From the NCBI RefSeq assembly GCF_002157895.1, contig NZ_CP021377.1, positions 930,001-994,000 on the forward strand: DNA of 64,000 nt. Reading direction: 5' to 3'. The notes below the pieces were generated by a model that was not told the origin of the DNA, searched no databases, and worked only from the letters and a program-made list of their open reading frames with translations. Below, one piece after another: positions 45,866 through 54,056 of this stretch. Origin of the DNA: Oceanisphaera profunda (GTDB lineage: Bacteria; Pseudomonadota; Gammaproteobacteria; Enterobacterales; Aeromonadaceae). Each line of letters opens with the position of its first letter. Within the stretch, counting starts at the first letter, position 1. Both the position numbers and the translations under genes were made by a program.

Positions 45866-46327
45866 ATGCCTTTCAATTATCAGCAACTCACCACTCATTT
45901 TGGCCATATTTACCCCGCTCATGTAGAAGAGCTGTGCGAGTTGCTAATAGTGCTACGTAAACAATTTTTTGGTGATCTTGATCTGATGCTGATCTTGGCC
46001 ATTATTGGTTCGCGCACCCTGCCCGCACGCCAAAGCACAGCCATGAGCTATGAAGAGTTTATGCACCCAGATAAAGAAGTGGTGCAGCTACAACCCATTA
46101 ATATTCAGTCGGTGGCCGAATGCAGCGGCATTGCCCGAGAAACCGTGCGCCGTAAAGTGCTGAAGCTAGAAACCTTAGGCTTAGTGGTGCGCGATGAAAG
46201 CGGCATGCTCAGCGTTACCGCTAAAGCGGCCACTAATTTGTCTGCCTCTACCGAAGCCAGCTTGCAATACCTGTCTGCCTTGGGCGAGAGCTACCTTGCC
46301 GCCCATCGCAATACCGAACACGAATAA
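45866..46327 (+). CDS. HTH-domain (MarR-like winged helix) putative regulator
   Basis: 153 residues. The N-terminal half is helical (LTTHFGHIYPAHVEELCELL, then IVLRKQFFGDLDLMLIL). The centre has a clear winged helix-turn-helix: NIQSVAECSGIARETVRRKV followed by LETLGLVVRDE and a wing (SGMLSVTAKAA). This resembles MarR/IclR-type DNA binders, but I could not name the family. ATG 45866 is chosen; an upstream GTG at 45812 in frame lacks a ribosome site. The next gene starts four bases after its stop, so both are likely coupled. Divergent from the RND adaptor, so it may regulate efflux (inference). Confidence 0.65.
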   Translation: MPFNYQQLTTHFGHIYPAHVEELCELLIVLRKQFFGDLDLMLILAIIGSRTLPARQSTAMSYEEFMHPDKEVVQLQPINIQSVAECSGIARETVRRKVLKLETLGLVVRDESGMLSVTAKAATNLSASTEASLQYLSALGESYLAAHRNTEHE

Positions 46328-46331
46328 GTTA

Positions 46332-47423
46332 GTGAGGCGCTTTTTACGCGGCCTGAAAAGACTCATTTTTCTCGCCATGCTGGCGGGCATGCTGTCTACG
46401 GCGAGCACGGTGATTCCACGGGGCTGGGACGCAGCACAGATCTTAGTCTTTAAAGACTCACTGCTGCTCACGCGCTTTAGGCTCGCCCAGTTGTCGGCAG
46501 ATGATTATGCTCGCCAGCTTACACAAGCCCTGAGTGAGCAAGATATTGAGCTCGCCCGCTCTTTGCTGAACTTGGCCGATGAGCAAGGCGTGAGCTTGGC
46601 GCCGGAGTTTCATCAGCAAGTGGCGGCACAAGAAACTTGGCGCGCCACTACGGTGCGCAACTCTGCGGATATCTGGCAGGGCATGAGCACCGGCCGCGCC
46701 GACTCAGGCCTTGGCTTGGCCGCCGCCACCATCAGTGATTTCACCTTATTTGGCGATGTGCGCGATGTAATATTGCAGTCACTGGCATGGCCGGATCACG
46801 ACCCCGTGTTGTTGGCCCTGGCCGGTACCGGCTTGGGGTTAACGGTAATGACGGTGGCCAGCGGCGGCACCGCAGCACCGGTTAAAGTAGGTTTATCGTT
46901 AGTCAAAGTGGCCCGCAAAAGTGGCCGGCTGAGCAAGAGCTTAGGCAGACAGCTAACACGCATCACCAAAAACGCCATCGATCCAAAGGCGGTCAGCGAA
47001 GTGGGCGCCCGCTTTAGTAAGCTGGAGCTTAAAACCTTAAACCGAGTACAGCTGGATGAGTTAGCCAGCGCCTCAAAACGCCTAGTGTCATCCACCGCCA
47101 GCAAACAGCTATTGAAAAGCGGCCGAGGCGTGCGCCGCATTGCCAAAAACAGCAGCAGCAAAGGCGCGCTCGATGCCTTGCACCATGCAGACTCGGTGCA
47201 AGAGTTGTCACGGCTGGCAAAATTATCCGACAGCTTAAAAGGCTCCTTTCGCGCCAGCTTACGGTTACTACCGGATCTGGGCAAAAGTATCTATAAGCTA
47301 ACCTCGACCCTGATTGCGCTACTGCTGTGGCTGGGTGGCGGCTTGCTTTGGCTAGGCACTGCCGCTTGGTACAGCTTACGGGTGTTGGTGTGGTTGCTTA
47401 TGGGGTTATGGCGTTTGTTTTAA
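46332..47423 (+). CDS. Predicted membrane protein of unknown function
   Basis: 363 residues from GTG 46332, four bases after the HTH gene stop. Not recognised as a named family. An N-terminal hydrophobic segment (LKRLIFLAMLAGMLSTASTV) looks like a signal anchor. There follows a helical region (FRLAQLSADDYARQLTQALS), a central hydrophobic stretch with small residues (LLALAGTGLGLTVMTVASGG), a long basic region rich in Lys, Arg and Ser (about 180-310), and two C-terminal membrane helices (STLIALLLWLGGGLLWLG, YSLRVLVWLLMGLW). The body may be periplasmic or cytosolic. The start is uncertain since no Shine-Dalgarno is obvious. It should act with the HTH protein, inference only. Confidence 0.6.
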   Translation: MRRFLRGLKRLIFLAMLAGMLSTASTVIPRGWDAAQILVFKDSLLLTRFRLAQLSADDYARQLTQALSEQDIELARSLLNLADEQGVSLAPEFHQQVAAQETWRATTVRNSADIWQGMSTGRADSGLGLAAATISDFTLFGDVRDVILQSLAWPDHDPVLLALAGTGLGLTVMTVASGGTAAPVKVGLSLVKVARKSGRLSKSLGRQLTRITKNAIDPKAVSEVGARFSKLELKTLNRVQLDELASASKRLVSSTASKQLLKSGRGVRRIAKNSSSKGALDALHHADSVQELSRLAKLSDSLKGSFRASLRLLPDLGKSIYKLTSTLIALLLWLGGGLLWLGTAAWYSLRVLVWLLMGLWRLF

Positions 47424-47429
47424 AATTCA

Positions 47430-47650
47430 ATATTGTAAGTAAAGAGCATTCGACAAGGTTTTGCTCTGTTTTTAAAACAGCCAGCTACGCTGGCCCGCCG
47501 AAGTCCTCTTTACCAAAGAGACGGGCGGCTACAGGGGCTTTTATCTTTTGTAGCGTGCCTCTGTTTACGATAAAGAGGACTTCGGCATTGTGTTATGTGT
47601 AAATTTTGGGCCACAAAAGCAGCTTTCCAAAAGGTCTGCCAGCTACAAAA
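47430..47650. repeat. G-family inverted repeat between the unknown membrane gene and zapE
   Basis: GCCGAAGTCCTCTTTA (47497-47512) and TAAAGAGGACTTCGGC (47571-47586) are a perfect 16-bp inverted pair 58 bases apart. Between them are GGCTACAGGGG and TTTGTAGCGTGCCTCTGTTT, further repeat words. The same CCGAAGTCCTCTT unit recurs at 49052 and 49101. No gene. Confidence 0.75.
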
Positions 47651-48835
47651 TTATTGACCAAAACGTGCCAATTGCATGGCTTGTAAACGACTCAAGGTGC
47701 GCCGAAAGGGAAACGCCAGTGCCCCTTGGCCATAAAGGTCACTCAAGGGTACCGCTGCACTAATGTAAATGGGGATCTGGCGGTCATAACACTCATCCAC
47801 CAAGGCGATAAAACGGCGCACGCCGTCGTCTTGGCGAGATAACGCCGGCAGCTCACGATCTCCCGCCGCCACTTGGCTTACGCCATCTTCTGTACCGCGC
47901 GCGATAACCACTTGTTGCTCAGTTAATGACTGAGTGCAGGCAAGTTGAGGCACTTCGCTGAGTAAAATTGTCGAAAACTGGTCACACAATTCAATAAAAT
48001 CCGCCGCGCTTAAAGGCTGTTCGCATAAATCCGCATACTTGCACCACAACACCTGCTCGCTGCGCTGCACTACCTTGATATCTCTGTGCCCTAAACGCAG
48101 TGCTGGCTGATTGTCTTTTTCATGTCTCGATTTATGTGCCGTCTCATTTCCCGCTTCTTGCGCAAAATCGGGCGCCAGTTCGGCAAACACCGCCGCTAAG
48201 GCTTGAGGCAGCCCCACCCAAAAGCGCTGCTGTAACTGGCCGGGGTGTAGACGGTGATCCTCAACGCCAGCCACACTTAACACCTGCAAATGTTGATTGA
48301 TCGCCGCTATGGCTGGCAGTAAGCGCTCGCGGTTAAAGCCGTTTTCATAGAGCTTTTCTGGCGGCTGATTAGAGGTCACCACTAATACTAAGCCTTGGGC
48401 AAACAGCTGCTGTAATAAGCGACTGAGCAACATGGCATCGCCAATATCGTTAATATACAGCTCATCTAAACATAAGACGCGGGCCTCACTCGCCAGCTCT
48501 TGGGCCAACAAGGTTAATGGCTCGGGCTGTCCGCTCAGCTGAAATAAGCGTTGATGCACCCAGCGCATAAAGTGATGAAAGTGCAGCCGCTTGGCAGGCA
48601 CGCTTGAGCCTGCACTCATTCCTTCATTTACACTATTATAAAAACTGTCCATCAACCAGGTCTTACCCCGCCCCACCGGCCCCCATAAATAAACGCCGCG
48701 CACGGTAGGCTCATGCGCCATCAGCTGTTGATAACACAGCTCTAAGCACTCAACCGCTTGCAGTTGAGCCGAGTCTTCTTTAAAGCCCGCAGCCAATGCC
48801 TGTTGATAAGCCTGCTGAGGAGAAACAGCTGTCAT
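47651..48835 (-). CDS. zapE: ZapE-type (AFG1-like) ATPase
   Basis: 394-residue AFG1/ZapE family P-loop ATPase. Walker A is in GVYLWGPVGRGKTWLMDSFY, Walker B in ARVLCLDELYINDIGDAML, with LVVTSNQPPEKLYENGFNRE (sensor 1 and arginine) behind. In E. coli ZapE stabilises and destabilises the Z ring and acts late in division under low oxygen or stress. Length is close to E. coli ZapE (375). Convergent with the preceding plus-strand gene; followed by repeats. Confidence 0.93.
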   Translation of the reverse strand: MTAVSPQQAYQQALAAGFKEDSAQLQAVECLELCYQQLMAHEPTVRGVYLWGPVGRGKTWLMDSFYNSVNEGMSAGSSVPAKRLHFHHFMRWVHQRLFQLSGQPEPLTLLAQELASEARVLCLDELYINDIGDAMLLSRLLQQLFAQGLVLVVTSNQPPEKLYENGFNRERLLPAIAAINQHLQVLSVAGVEDHRLHPGQLQQRFWVGLPQALAAVFAELAPDFAQEAGNETAHKSRHEKDNQPALRLGHRDIKVVQRSEQVLWCKYADLCEQPLSAADFIELCDQFSTILLSEVPQLACTQSLTEQQVVIARGTEDGVSQVAAGDRELPALSRQDDGVRRFIALVDECYDRQIPIYISAAVPLSDLYGQGALAFPFRRTLSRLQAMQLARFGQ

Positions 48836-49177
48836 ATAGCCTCCATTGACACCATTAAGGGCAAAAACAAGATACGGTGTAAAAGATGAAAGAGATAACC
48901 CTAACGCTAACGATAACCGCCAAACTGTGCCGAATCCTTTTTATCGTAAACAGAGGCCCCTACAAAAACCAATGTAACCCGTAGCCGGCAACTTGTTCGC
49001 CGGGCCAGCGTAGCTGGCTATTTTAAGGTTTAGGGATAAAACAAACCGAGCCGAAGTCCTCTTCGCCGAAGAGACGGGCTCCTACAAGGTCAAAACCAAG
49101 CGCTAAGACCGTGCCGAAGTCCTCTTTACCAAAGAGACGGGCCCCTACAAAAACCACCGTACCACTGTAGGCACCAA
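48836..49177. repeat. G-family repeats downstream of DUF2750 and upstream of zapE
   Basis: Three G-type units occur: about 48930-48965 (TGCCGAATCCTTTTTATCGT then GGCCCCTACAAAAACC), 49045-49080 (GCCGAAGTCCTCTTCGCCGA then GGGCTCCTACAAGG), and 49094-49155 (GCCGAAGTCCTCTTTACCAA then GGGCCCCTACAAAAACC). An inverse half CCCGTAGCCGGCAACTTGTT lies at 48979-49000. Each reads GTAG-headed on the minus strand. No gene. Confidence 0.75.
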
Positions 49178-49213
49178 TAAAAACGGCCTGTTCGATTGCT
49201 CGAACAGGCCGTT
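49178..49213. terminator. Terminator-like hairpin after the DUF2750 gene
   Basis: AACGGCCTGTTCG / CGAACAGGCCGTT with a six-base loop. A 13-bp perfect stem. On the minus strand it is followed by TTTTATTGG, so it ends the DUF2750 transcript. Confidence 0.85.
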
Positions 49214-49229
49214 ACCCAAAAGTGTGGTA

Positions 49230-49571
49230 TTAAGCCAAGGCTTTTACCAATTCCAACACATCGAGTTCAACGCCGTCTAATTCTTCGTCCCAGTTAGGGC
49301 CAATGCGCACGCCGTCTTCTGACATGTCTTCTACCCAAACTTCTAAAAATTCGGCCAGCGTGATCTCGAAAGGTACATATTCCGCCCATTCGTCGATACA
49401 CTGTACTTTGGCTTCACTTTCAGTAGACCATACCGGCATGACTTCGGTGTCTTCAAATTCAGACGAGTCACAAACGACCCACTCTTCGCCAAAGCGCACT
49501 CCCCACATCACGTGGTTTGCGGTCACTTCATCGAGAAAACGCTGATAATTTTGCTGGTGGCTATCGCTCAT
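49230..49571 (-). CDS. DUF2750 family protein
   Basis: 113-residue acidic cytosolic protein of the DUF2750 family. It starts MSDSHQQNYQRFLDEVTANH at ATG 49571 with AAGGTG upstream; an in-frame extension to 49664 is rejected for lack of family match. The family pattern is VWGVRFGEEWVVCDSSE-like (here MWGVRFGEEWVVCDSS), WSTESEAKVQCIDEWAEY and EFLEVWVEDMSEDGVRIGPN. Function is not known; related proteins resemble small Immunity/SMI1-like folds in sequence spacing, but that is not established. Followed by a strong terminator. Confidence 0.85.
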   Translation of the reverse strand: MSDSHQQNYQRFLDEVTANHVMWGVRFGEEWVVCDSSEFEDTEVMPVWSTESEAKVQCIDEWAEYVPFEITLAEFLEVWVEDMSEDGVRIGPNWDEELDGVELDVLELVKALA

Positions 49572-49819
49572 GTTGTTCACCTTTTGGCTGATAACGGGGA
49601 AGGCTAATAATGGGGAAATTACCCCAGATGGGGCGATACTGAACCAAATCCCCCCTAGACTCAATCAAAACAATAGTAATATGGCTTACCTGAGAGCCAA
49701 GGGTCAACTTTAACCTTAACTTTAACTCATGCCTTTAATTGATACCTTTAGCTGATACTTTGAACTGATTTTTTAGCTCATCGCTTTAAACCTTAGCATT
49801 AAGTAATAGGAGATTGGGA

Positions 49820-50467
49820 ATGCAACTGCCTACTAAAGAAGCTGTCGCCAGTTTTGATGTGGACGCACAATATACCTTTACCCCAGTGTGCCCAAACGAA
49901 CTCCCCGTGGTGGGTGGCGATACCATAGGGCCTGAGCTAAACGCCCAAGCACAATTTGCTGCCGTGCGTTTAGGCTCTAAGGATGCACATTCACCCCAAG
50001 CGCTGTGGGTAAGCAGCGAGCAAGCCCCACCGTTTAGTCCAGTTGAAGGCCCCAATATGGATATTCGCTGGCCCAGCCATGCGGTGCCCGGTACCAAAGG
50101 CTTTGAGTTACTGGCTGATTTACCGCATCCGGCAGATTATGACTTTTTTGTCTGGAAAGGCGTGGAGCCGGATATGCATCCGTACGGTGCTTGTTACCAC
50201 GACTTAGCCGAGCGCCAAAGCACCGGCATCATTGAATATTTGCAGGCTAAAAATATCAGTACCGTGCTGATTGGCGGCTTAGCCACCGACTATTGCGTGC
50301 GCCACACGGCATTACAACTGTTGAATGTCGGCTTTAAGGTGGTGATTAATCTCGCCGCCACCCGCGGCGTGGCCGAAGACTCAACCGCCCTAGCCCTCAC
50401 CGAGATGCAGCAAGCAGGCGCACACTTAATTTCCTGTGCTGCAGAGCTGAAACAAGAGTTAAAGTAA
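49820..50467 (+). CDS. pncA: Nicotinamidase-family protein (PncA)
   Basis: 215-residue cysteine hydrolase of the isochorismatase/nicotinamidase family. The catalytic triad pattern is visible: D15 in VDAQYTF, Lys in FVWKGVEPD, and Cys in IGGLATDYCVRHTALQL, which is the PncA motif with the GATDYCV pattern. It converts nicotinamide to nicotinate for NAD salvage. The downstream neighbour is pncB, the next enzyme of that pathway, which supports the assignment. ATG 49820 with AGGAGA seven bases upstream is preferred over TTG 49814. The two genes form a likely operon, 40 bases apart. Confidence 0.9.
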   Translation: MQLPTKEAVASFDVDAQYTFTPVCPNELPVVGGDTIGPELNAQAQFAAVRLGSKDAHSPQALWVSSEQAPPFSPVEGPNMDIRWPSHAVPGTKGFELLADLPHPADYDFFVWKGVEPDMHPYGACYHDLAERQSTGIIEYLQAKNISTVLIGGLATDYCVRHTALQLLNVGFKVVINLAATRGVAEDSTALALTEMQQAGAHLISCAAELKQELK

Positions 50468-50507
50468 GAGCTCAAATAAGAATTAAAACAATAGCTGGAG
50501 CACACCA

Positions 50508-51713
50508 ATGACCCAAACTAACCCTCAAGATTATGTGATCCAATCTTTGCTCGACACGGACTTATATAAATTCACCATGATGCAAACCGTGTTGCATCAA
50601 CACCCGGCCGCCGAAGTGGAATATCACTTTCGCAGTCGTAATAAACAACTGGATTTTAGCGATTGCATAAAAGATATAGAGGCCGAGATTGCCCATTTAT
50701 GCCAGCTGCGCCTATCGGAAGATGAGCTAAGTTACTTGGGCCAACTCGATTATATTAAGCCCGACTTTATTCACTTCTTACGCCTGTTTCGCCTCGACCA
50801 ACGCTTTGTTCACGTTAGTTGCGAAAATGGTGAGTTGATCTTAAAAATCCACGGCCCTTGGCTGCACACCATTTTATTTGAAGTGCCGTTATTGGCGATC
50901 ATCAGCGAAGTGTATTGCCGCCGCCATCATCCAAACCCGGACTGGGTAGGCGCGCGGGCACGTTTACAAGACAAGATTGAATTGGTAAAAAGCCAGCCAG
51001 AATACGAAGACTTTCGTTTTTCTGACTTCGGCACCCGCCGCCGCTATTCACGCCTCTGGCAGCAAGAAGTGGTAATGGAATTGGCCAAGCAACTGCCAGA
51101 GCAGTTTTCCGGCACCAGTAATTTAGACTTGGCGCGTCGCTTAAATTTAAAGCCAGTGGGCACCTTGGCCCATGAATTTATGCAGGCGTTTCAAGCACTC
51201 GGCCCCCGTCTTATCGACAGCCAAAAGATGGCGCTGGAAGCTTGGGTACATGAATATCGCGGCCAGTTAGGCATAGCACTCACCGATGTGGTAGGTATGG
51301 ACGCCTTTTTGCGCGACTTTGATCTCTACTTTGCCAAGCTGTTTGACGGCCTGCGCCAAGACTCTGGCGACCCGGTGGAATGGACCGAAAAAGCCTTGGC
51401 CCACTATCGCAAACTCAATATAGATCCGCGCAGCAAAACCTTCGTCTACAGCGATGGCCTAAACATGCACAGCGCGCTGGATTTACATGTACGTTTTCGC
51501 GAACAATGCAAACCGGCCTTTGGCATTGGCACACACTTAACTAACGACATTATGAGCCACTCACCGATCAATATAGTGCTAAAAATGACCAGCTGTAACG
51601 GCCAAGCGGTCGCTAAACTCTCCGACAGTCCCGGCAAAGCCATGAGCGACGACGAGGGCTACATGGCTTATCTGGCACAGGTATTTGATGTCGATATCAG
51701 CAAAGTTAACTAG
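50508..51713 (+). CDS. pncB: Nicotinate phosphoribosyltransferase PncB
   Basis: 401 residues, close to E. coli PncB (400). It converts nicotinate and PRPP to NaMN with ATP. Features are SLLDTDLYKFTMMQTVLHQH, the histidine-rich active site with SDFGTRRRYSRLWQQ, FSGTSNLDLARRLNLKPVGT, RQDSGDPVEWTEKALAHY, and YSDGLNMHSALDLHVRF, GIGTHLTNDI. CTGGAG precedes the ATG. It completes the PncA-PncB salvage pair. Confidence 0.96.
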   Translation: MTQTNPQDYVIQSLLDTDLYKFTMMQTVLHQHPAAEVEYHFRSRNKQLDFSDCIKDIEAEIAHLCQLRLSEDELSYLGQLDYIKPDFIHFLRLFRLDQRFVHVSCENGELILKIHGPWLHTILFEVPLLAIISEVYCRRHHPNPDWVGARARLQDKIELVKSQPEYEDFRFSDFGTRRRYSRLWQQEVVMELAKQLPEQFSGTSNLDLARRLNLKPVGTLAHEFMQAFQALGPRLIDSQKMALEAWVHEYRGQLGIALTDVVGMDAFLRDFDLYFAKLFDGLRQDSGDPVEWTEKALAHYRKLNIDPRSKTFVYSDGLNMHSALDLHVRFREQCKPAFGIGTHLTNDIMSHSPINIVLKMTSCNGQAVAKLSDSPGKAMSDDEGYMAYLAQVFDVDISKVN

Positions 51714-51730
51714 CCCTTATAGACTCAAAG

Positions 51731-51785
51731 ATTATTTGCCACGCCTCTTTGTTTACGAGAGTCACGGAACGCACGGACGCAGTTA
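51731..51785. repeat. A-family repeat fragment
   Basis: ATTATTTGCCACGCCTCTTT then ACGGAACGCACGGACGCAGTT: an A left arm with a short inserted GCCTCTTTGTTTACGAGAGT of G type in it. A chimaeric fragment, followed by a C fragment at 51803-51820. Confidence 0.55.
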
Positions 51786-51852
51786 ACAAGTCTTGGGCTC
51801 TTGGTGCTCGGCGCTGCCCTTTCACTATTTCTTATATATTAACGGAGCTCAC

Positions 51853-52194
51853 ATGACCGAACTTGCCCAACAAAGCTGCACTGCCTGTAAGCCTGATGCA
51901 CTACAGGTGACAGAAGAGCAATTAGTAGAACTTATGCCAGCCCTGCCCGATTGGGCCTGCTTGTCTCGCGGGGGCGAGCTGCAATTAGAGCGCGTCTTTC
52001 ATTTTAAAAACTTCAAACAAGCGTGGGCGTTTACCAATAAAGTGGCCGAGCTGGCTGAAAGTGAGTTTCATCATCCGGCCATTACCTTGGAATGGGGGAA
52101 AGTCACCGTTACTTGGTGGACTCACGCCATCAAAGGCCTACATCACAACGACTTTATCATGGCCGCCCGCACCGATTTATTGTTCGATAAGTAG
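51853..52194 (+). CDS. phhB: Pterin-4a-carbinolamine dehydratase
   Basis: 113 residues. Family motif is intact: [20 protein letters not shown] then [18 protein letters not shown], with the His-His pair and the aspartate. It dehydrates 4a-hydroxytetrahydrobiopterin formed by phenylalanine hydroxylase; homologues also act as DCoH. The N-terminus has a few Cys ([11 protein letters not shown]). ATG 51853 is chosen because GGAG lies seven bases upstream; 51793 would add 20 residues. No phhA is adjacent in the window, so the physiological partner is not shown. Confidence 0.92.
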   Translation: MTELAQQSCTACKPDALQVTEEQLVELMPALPDWACLSRGGELQLERVFHFKNFKQAWAFTNKVAELAESEFHHPAITLEWGKVTVTWWTHAIKGLHHNDFIMAARTDLLFDK

Positions 52195-52245
52195 CGCCGA
52201 GCTAAATCCAAAGCGCCGCTCTTTGTTGGTCTGTGCCCTTGGCCG

Positions 52246-52327
52246 TCATCCTGAACTTGTTTAAGGATCTCGTTTTTACGCTTTAAAGACCTAAACCGAG
52301 ATCCTGATGTACATCAGGAAAACGGCA
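52246..52327. repeat. B-family REP-like hairpin
   Basis: CCGTCATCCTGAACTTGTTT then AAGGATCTCGTTTTTACG, and CCGAGATCCTGATGTACATC then AGGAAAACGG. Matches the copies at 25315 and 53786. Confidence 0.65.
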
Positions 52328-52344
52328 TAAGTACAGCACCGACC

Positions 52345-52376
52345 AAAAAACGGCCAGCAGATGCTGGCCGTTTCTT
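52345..52376. terminator. Bidirectional terminator between phhB and the lipoprotein gene
   Basis: AAAAAACGGCCAGCA then TGCTGGCCGTTTCTT: a ten-base stem flanked by an A run on the left and T-rich sequence on the right; suits both convergent genes. Confidence 0.85.
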
Positions 52377-52399
52377 ATCATCAACTACAACTAAATAAC

Positions 52400-53419
52400 T
52401 TAGCGTGCGGTTAGGGTTCTGCCGTCTTCGGCAAAAACAATTAACTCACCGCTGGCATTAAACTCAATGCGCTTCGCATGACCCAATACATCCAGCATGG
52501 TGCGCTCATTTTTCATCTGCGCATCAGTGCACATCATCATTGTGCCGGCTAACTGAGAAGTGCTCAGCTGATCGCCTTGTAACTGATAACTGCCATTAAC
52601 ACTGTTACAAAATGCACGGCCAAACACGCGACCATCGTCGCCAAAATTTAGGCTACCTTCGCTGTCACCTTCAACACCTGCAGGCACAGACACATCTTCG
52701 CCATTGAGGTTGGTCACCTGCCAAGCGCTACCTTGTAATATGGCGTTGGCATCTGACTCTTGGTTATTAGACACGTTGCTATAAGACTGGCACTCCGAAT
52801 ACGCCTTGCCTTTCACCTTAAGAAGGGCTTTATCGCCCTTATTCCACAGTTCGGTGCTAGGGTCGTTGGCTAACTGATAACGCGCGCCCGAGGCTGAGAT
52901 TACCTGATCCAGAGTATGGGTTTGGTTGCCTAAGCGCAAAAATGCCAGCCCATCATCATAAGCCACATGAATGCGCTGTTCGCCGCATTGCATTAAGGTA
53001 CTAAATTTATATTCAGCCACTTGTTGCAGTTCTAAATTGCCCAACGCCGTATCACTGGGCTTGCCCGATACGCCAATAGGAGCACTGCGCCAGCTCACTT
53101 GGTCTTGCTCTTTGATCACCGCGTTTAAGCTGTAAGTACCTGAGTCCAGCTTGTGATTATTAAGTTCAAGGGTAAAGGGGATCGGTAATTGTTGTTTGTC
53201 TAAATCAATGCGTTGCTGTGCGATAACCTTGCCATCTGCCACGCTGGTGTCACGTATGGTGACTTCGGCGACGCTATTGGGCGCTAAGGCAATGCGCGAT
53301 AAATAAGATAAGCTACCCGTGAGCTGATGCTGTTCACTGGGCGCGTTGTTATTGGCACAGCCGCTAACAGCCGTCATTGCTACCACGGACGTGAATGCGA
53401 GAGAAGTTAGTTGCTTCAT
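52400..53419 (-). CDS. Three-domain lipoprotein: YbaY-like, MliC-like, META
   Basis: 339-residue lipoprotein. ATG 53419 with GAGG upstream gives signal MKQLTSLAFTSVVAMTAVSG and lipidated cysteine C21. The first domain (about 34-125) is a YbaY-like beta barrel (SLSYLSRIALAPNSVAEVTI, IPFTLELNNHKLDSG). The second (about 138-215) matches MliC, the membrane-bound inhibitor of C-type lysozyme: AEYKFSTLMQCGEQRIHVAY, SGARYQL, ELWNKGDKALL. The third (about 228-339) is a META/HslJ domain: GSAWQVTNLNGEDV, GRAFCNSVNGSYQL, MMMCTDAQMKNER. MliC proteins protect against lysozyme; HslJ-like domains are linked to stress. It likely sits in the outer membrane. Confidence 0.82.
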   Translation of the reverse strand: MKQLTSLAFTSVVAMTAVSGCANNNAPSEQHQLTGSLSYLSRIALAPNSVAEVTIRDTSVADGKVIAQQRIDLDKQQLPIPFTLELNNHKLDSGTYSLNAVIKEQDQVSWRSAPIGVSGKPSDTALGNLELQQVAEYKFSTLMQCGEQRIHVAYDDGLAFLRLGNQTHTLDQVISASGARYQLANDPSTELWNKGDKALLKVKGKAYSECQSYSNVSNNQESDANAILQGSAWQVTNLNGEDVSVPAGVEGDSEGSLNFGDDGRVFGRAFCNSVNGSYQLQGDQLSTSQLAGTMMMCTDAQMKNERTMLDVLGHAKRIEFNASGELIVFAEDGRTLTAR

Positions 53420-53422
53420 CAA

Positions 53423-53879
53423 AATACCTCAAAAAGATAAGAATCTTCGTCCTTGAGCTCAAGGCGCATCGCTATCTGCTTATATAGCGTCAATGCGGCC
53501 TTAAATTAGAGTAAATACACAGTGACTGTAACGGTTTACGTCTGCAAATACTCTAAACAAAAGCAAAAGTCAGGTCACCAACCGACAAATCTTCTCAATC
53601 GCGACATGATCTGCCACGACTGTGGTGGGCGCTGTGGCTTAGCGCTTTAGCTCGGCGCTGTATTATCTATTGCAGGAGCAACGGGTAAGCTACTGCCTTG
53701 GTGTCGTTTCACGACACCGGCCGGCTAAAACGTATCTACTCGATAAGGTGTCTGCTGTTAGGCGCAGCGCTTGGTACTGCCCTTCGCCGTCATCCTGACG
53801 CACGTCAGGATCTCGATTTAGAACCTTAATATATAAAGGCGAGATACCGAGGCAAGCTCGGTAAGACGGCATAAAAACA
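53423..53879. repeat. Spacer with C-, D- and B-family repeats
   Basis: C-family fragment about 53627-53659 (GGGCGCTGTGGCTTAGCGCT then TTAGCTCGGCGCTG); D-type unit at 53718-53738 (CCGGCCGGCTAAAACGTATC then TAC), GTAG-headed on minus strand; B-family hairpin at 53786-53872 (CCGTCATCCTGACGCACGTC then AGGATCTCG ... CGAGATACCGAGGCAAGCTC). No gene. Confidence 0.65.
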
Positions 53880-53909
53880 ATAAAAAAAGACCTCCGAAGA
53901 GGCCTTTAT
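53880..53909 (-). terminator. Terminator of the cyd operon
   Basis: On the minus strand: AAAGGCCTCTTCGGAGGTCT followed by TTTTTT, about 40 bases after the small cyd gene's stop. Confidence 0.9.
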
Positions 53910-53948
53910 ACAGCAGTTTCAATTGAGCCAAACCGACTATGATCTCAG

Positions 53949-54056
53949 CTACAAGCCAGACAATAGCCACTTAATGGCGCCACCAAACAGAGTGAGCAGT
54001 AGCACGCCGCCTAGGTAGAGCGCGGCAAACCACAGCCAGCTTTTGCGCTTATTCAT
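53949..54056 (-). CDS. DUF2474-like small subunit of the cyd oxidase
   Basis: 35-residue single-helix protein that is too short for most gene finders. It starts at ATG 54056, which overlaps the cydB stop by one base (TAATG), a standard coupling arrangement. Sequence is MNKRKSWLWFAALYLGGVLL then LTLFGGAIKWLLSGL: a basic N-terminus and one membrane helix. It resembles DUF2474, the small protein encoded after CIO-type cydAB, functionally parallel to CydX/CbdX. The translational coupling and terminator directly after support it as a genuine subunit. Confidence 0.82.
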   Translation of the reverse strand: MNKRKSWLWFAALYLGGVLLLTLFGGAIKWLLSGL

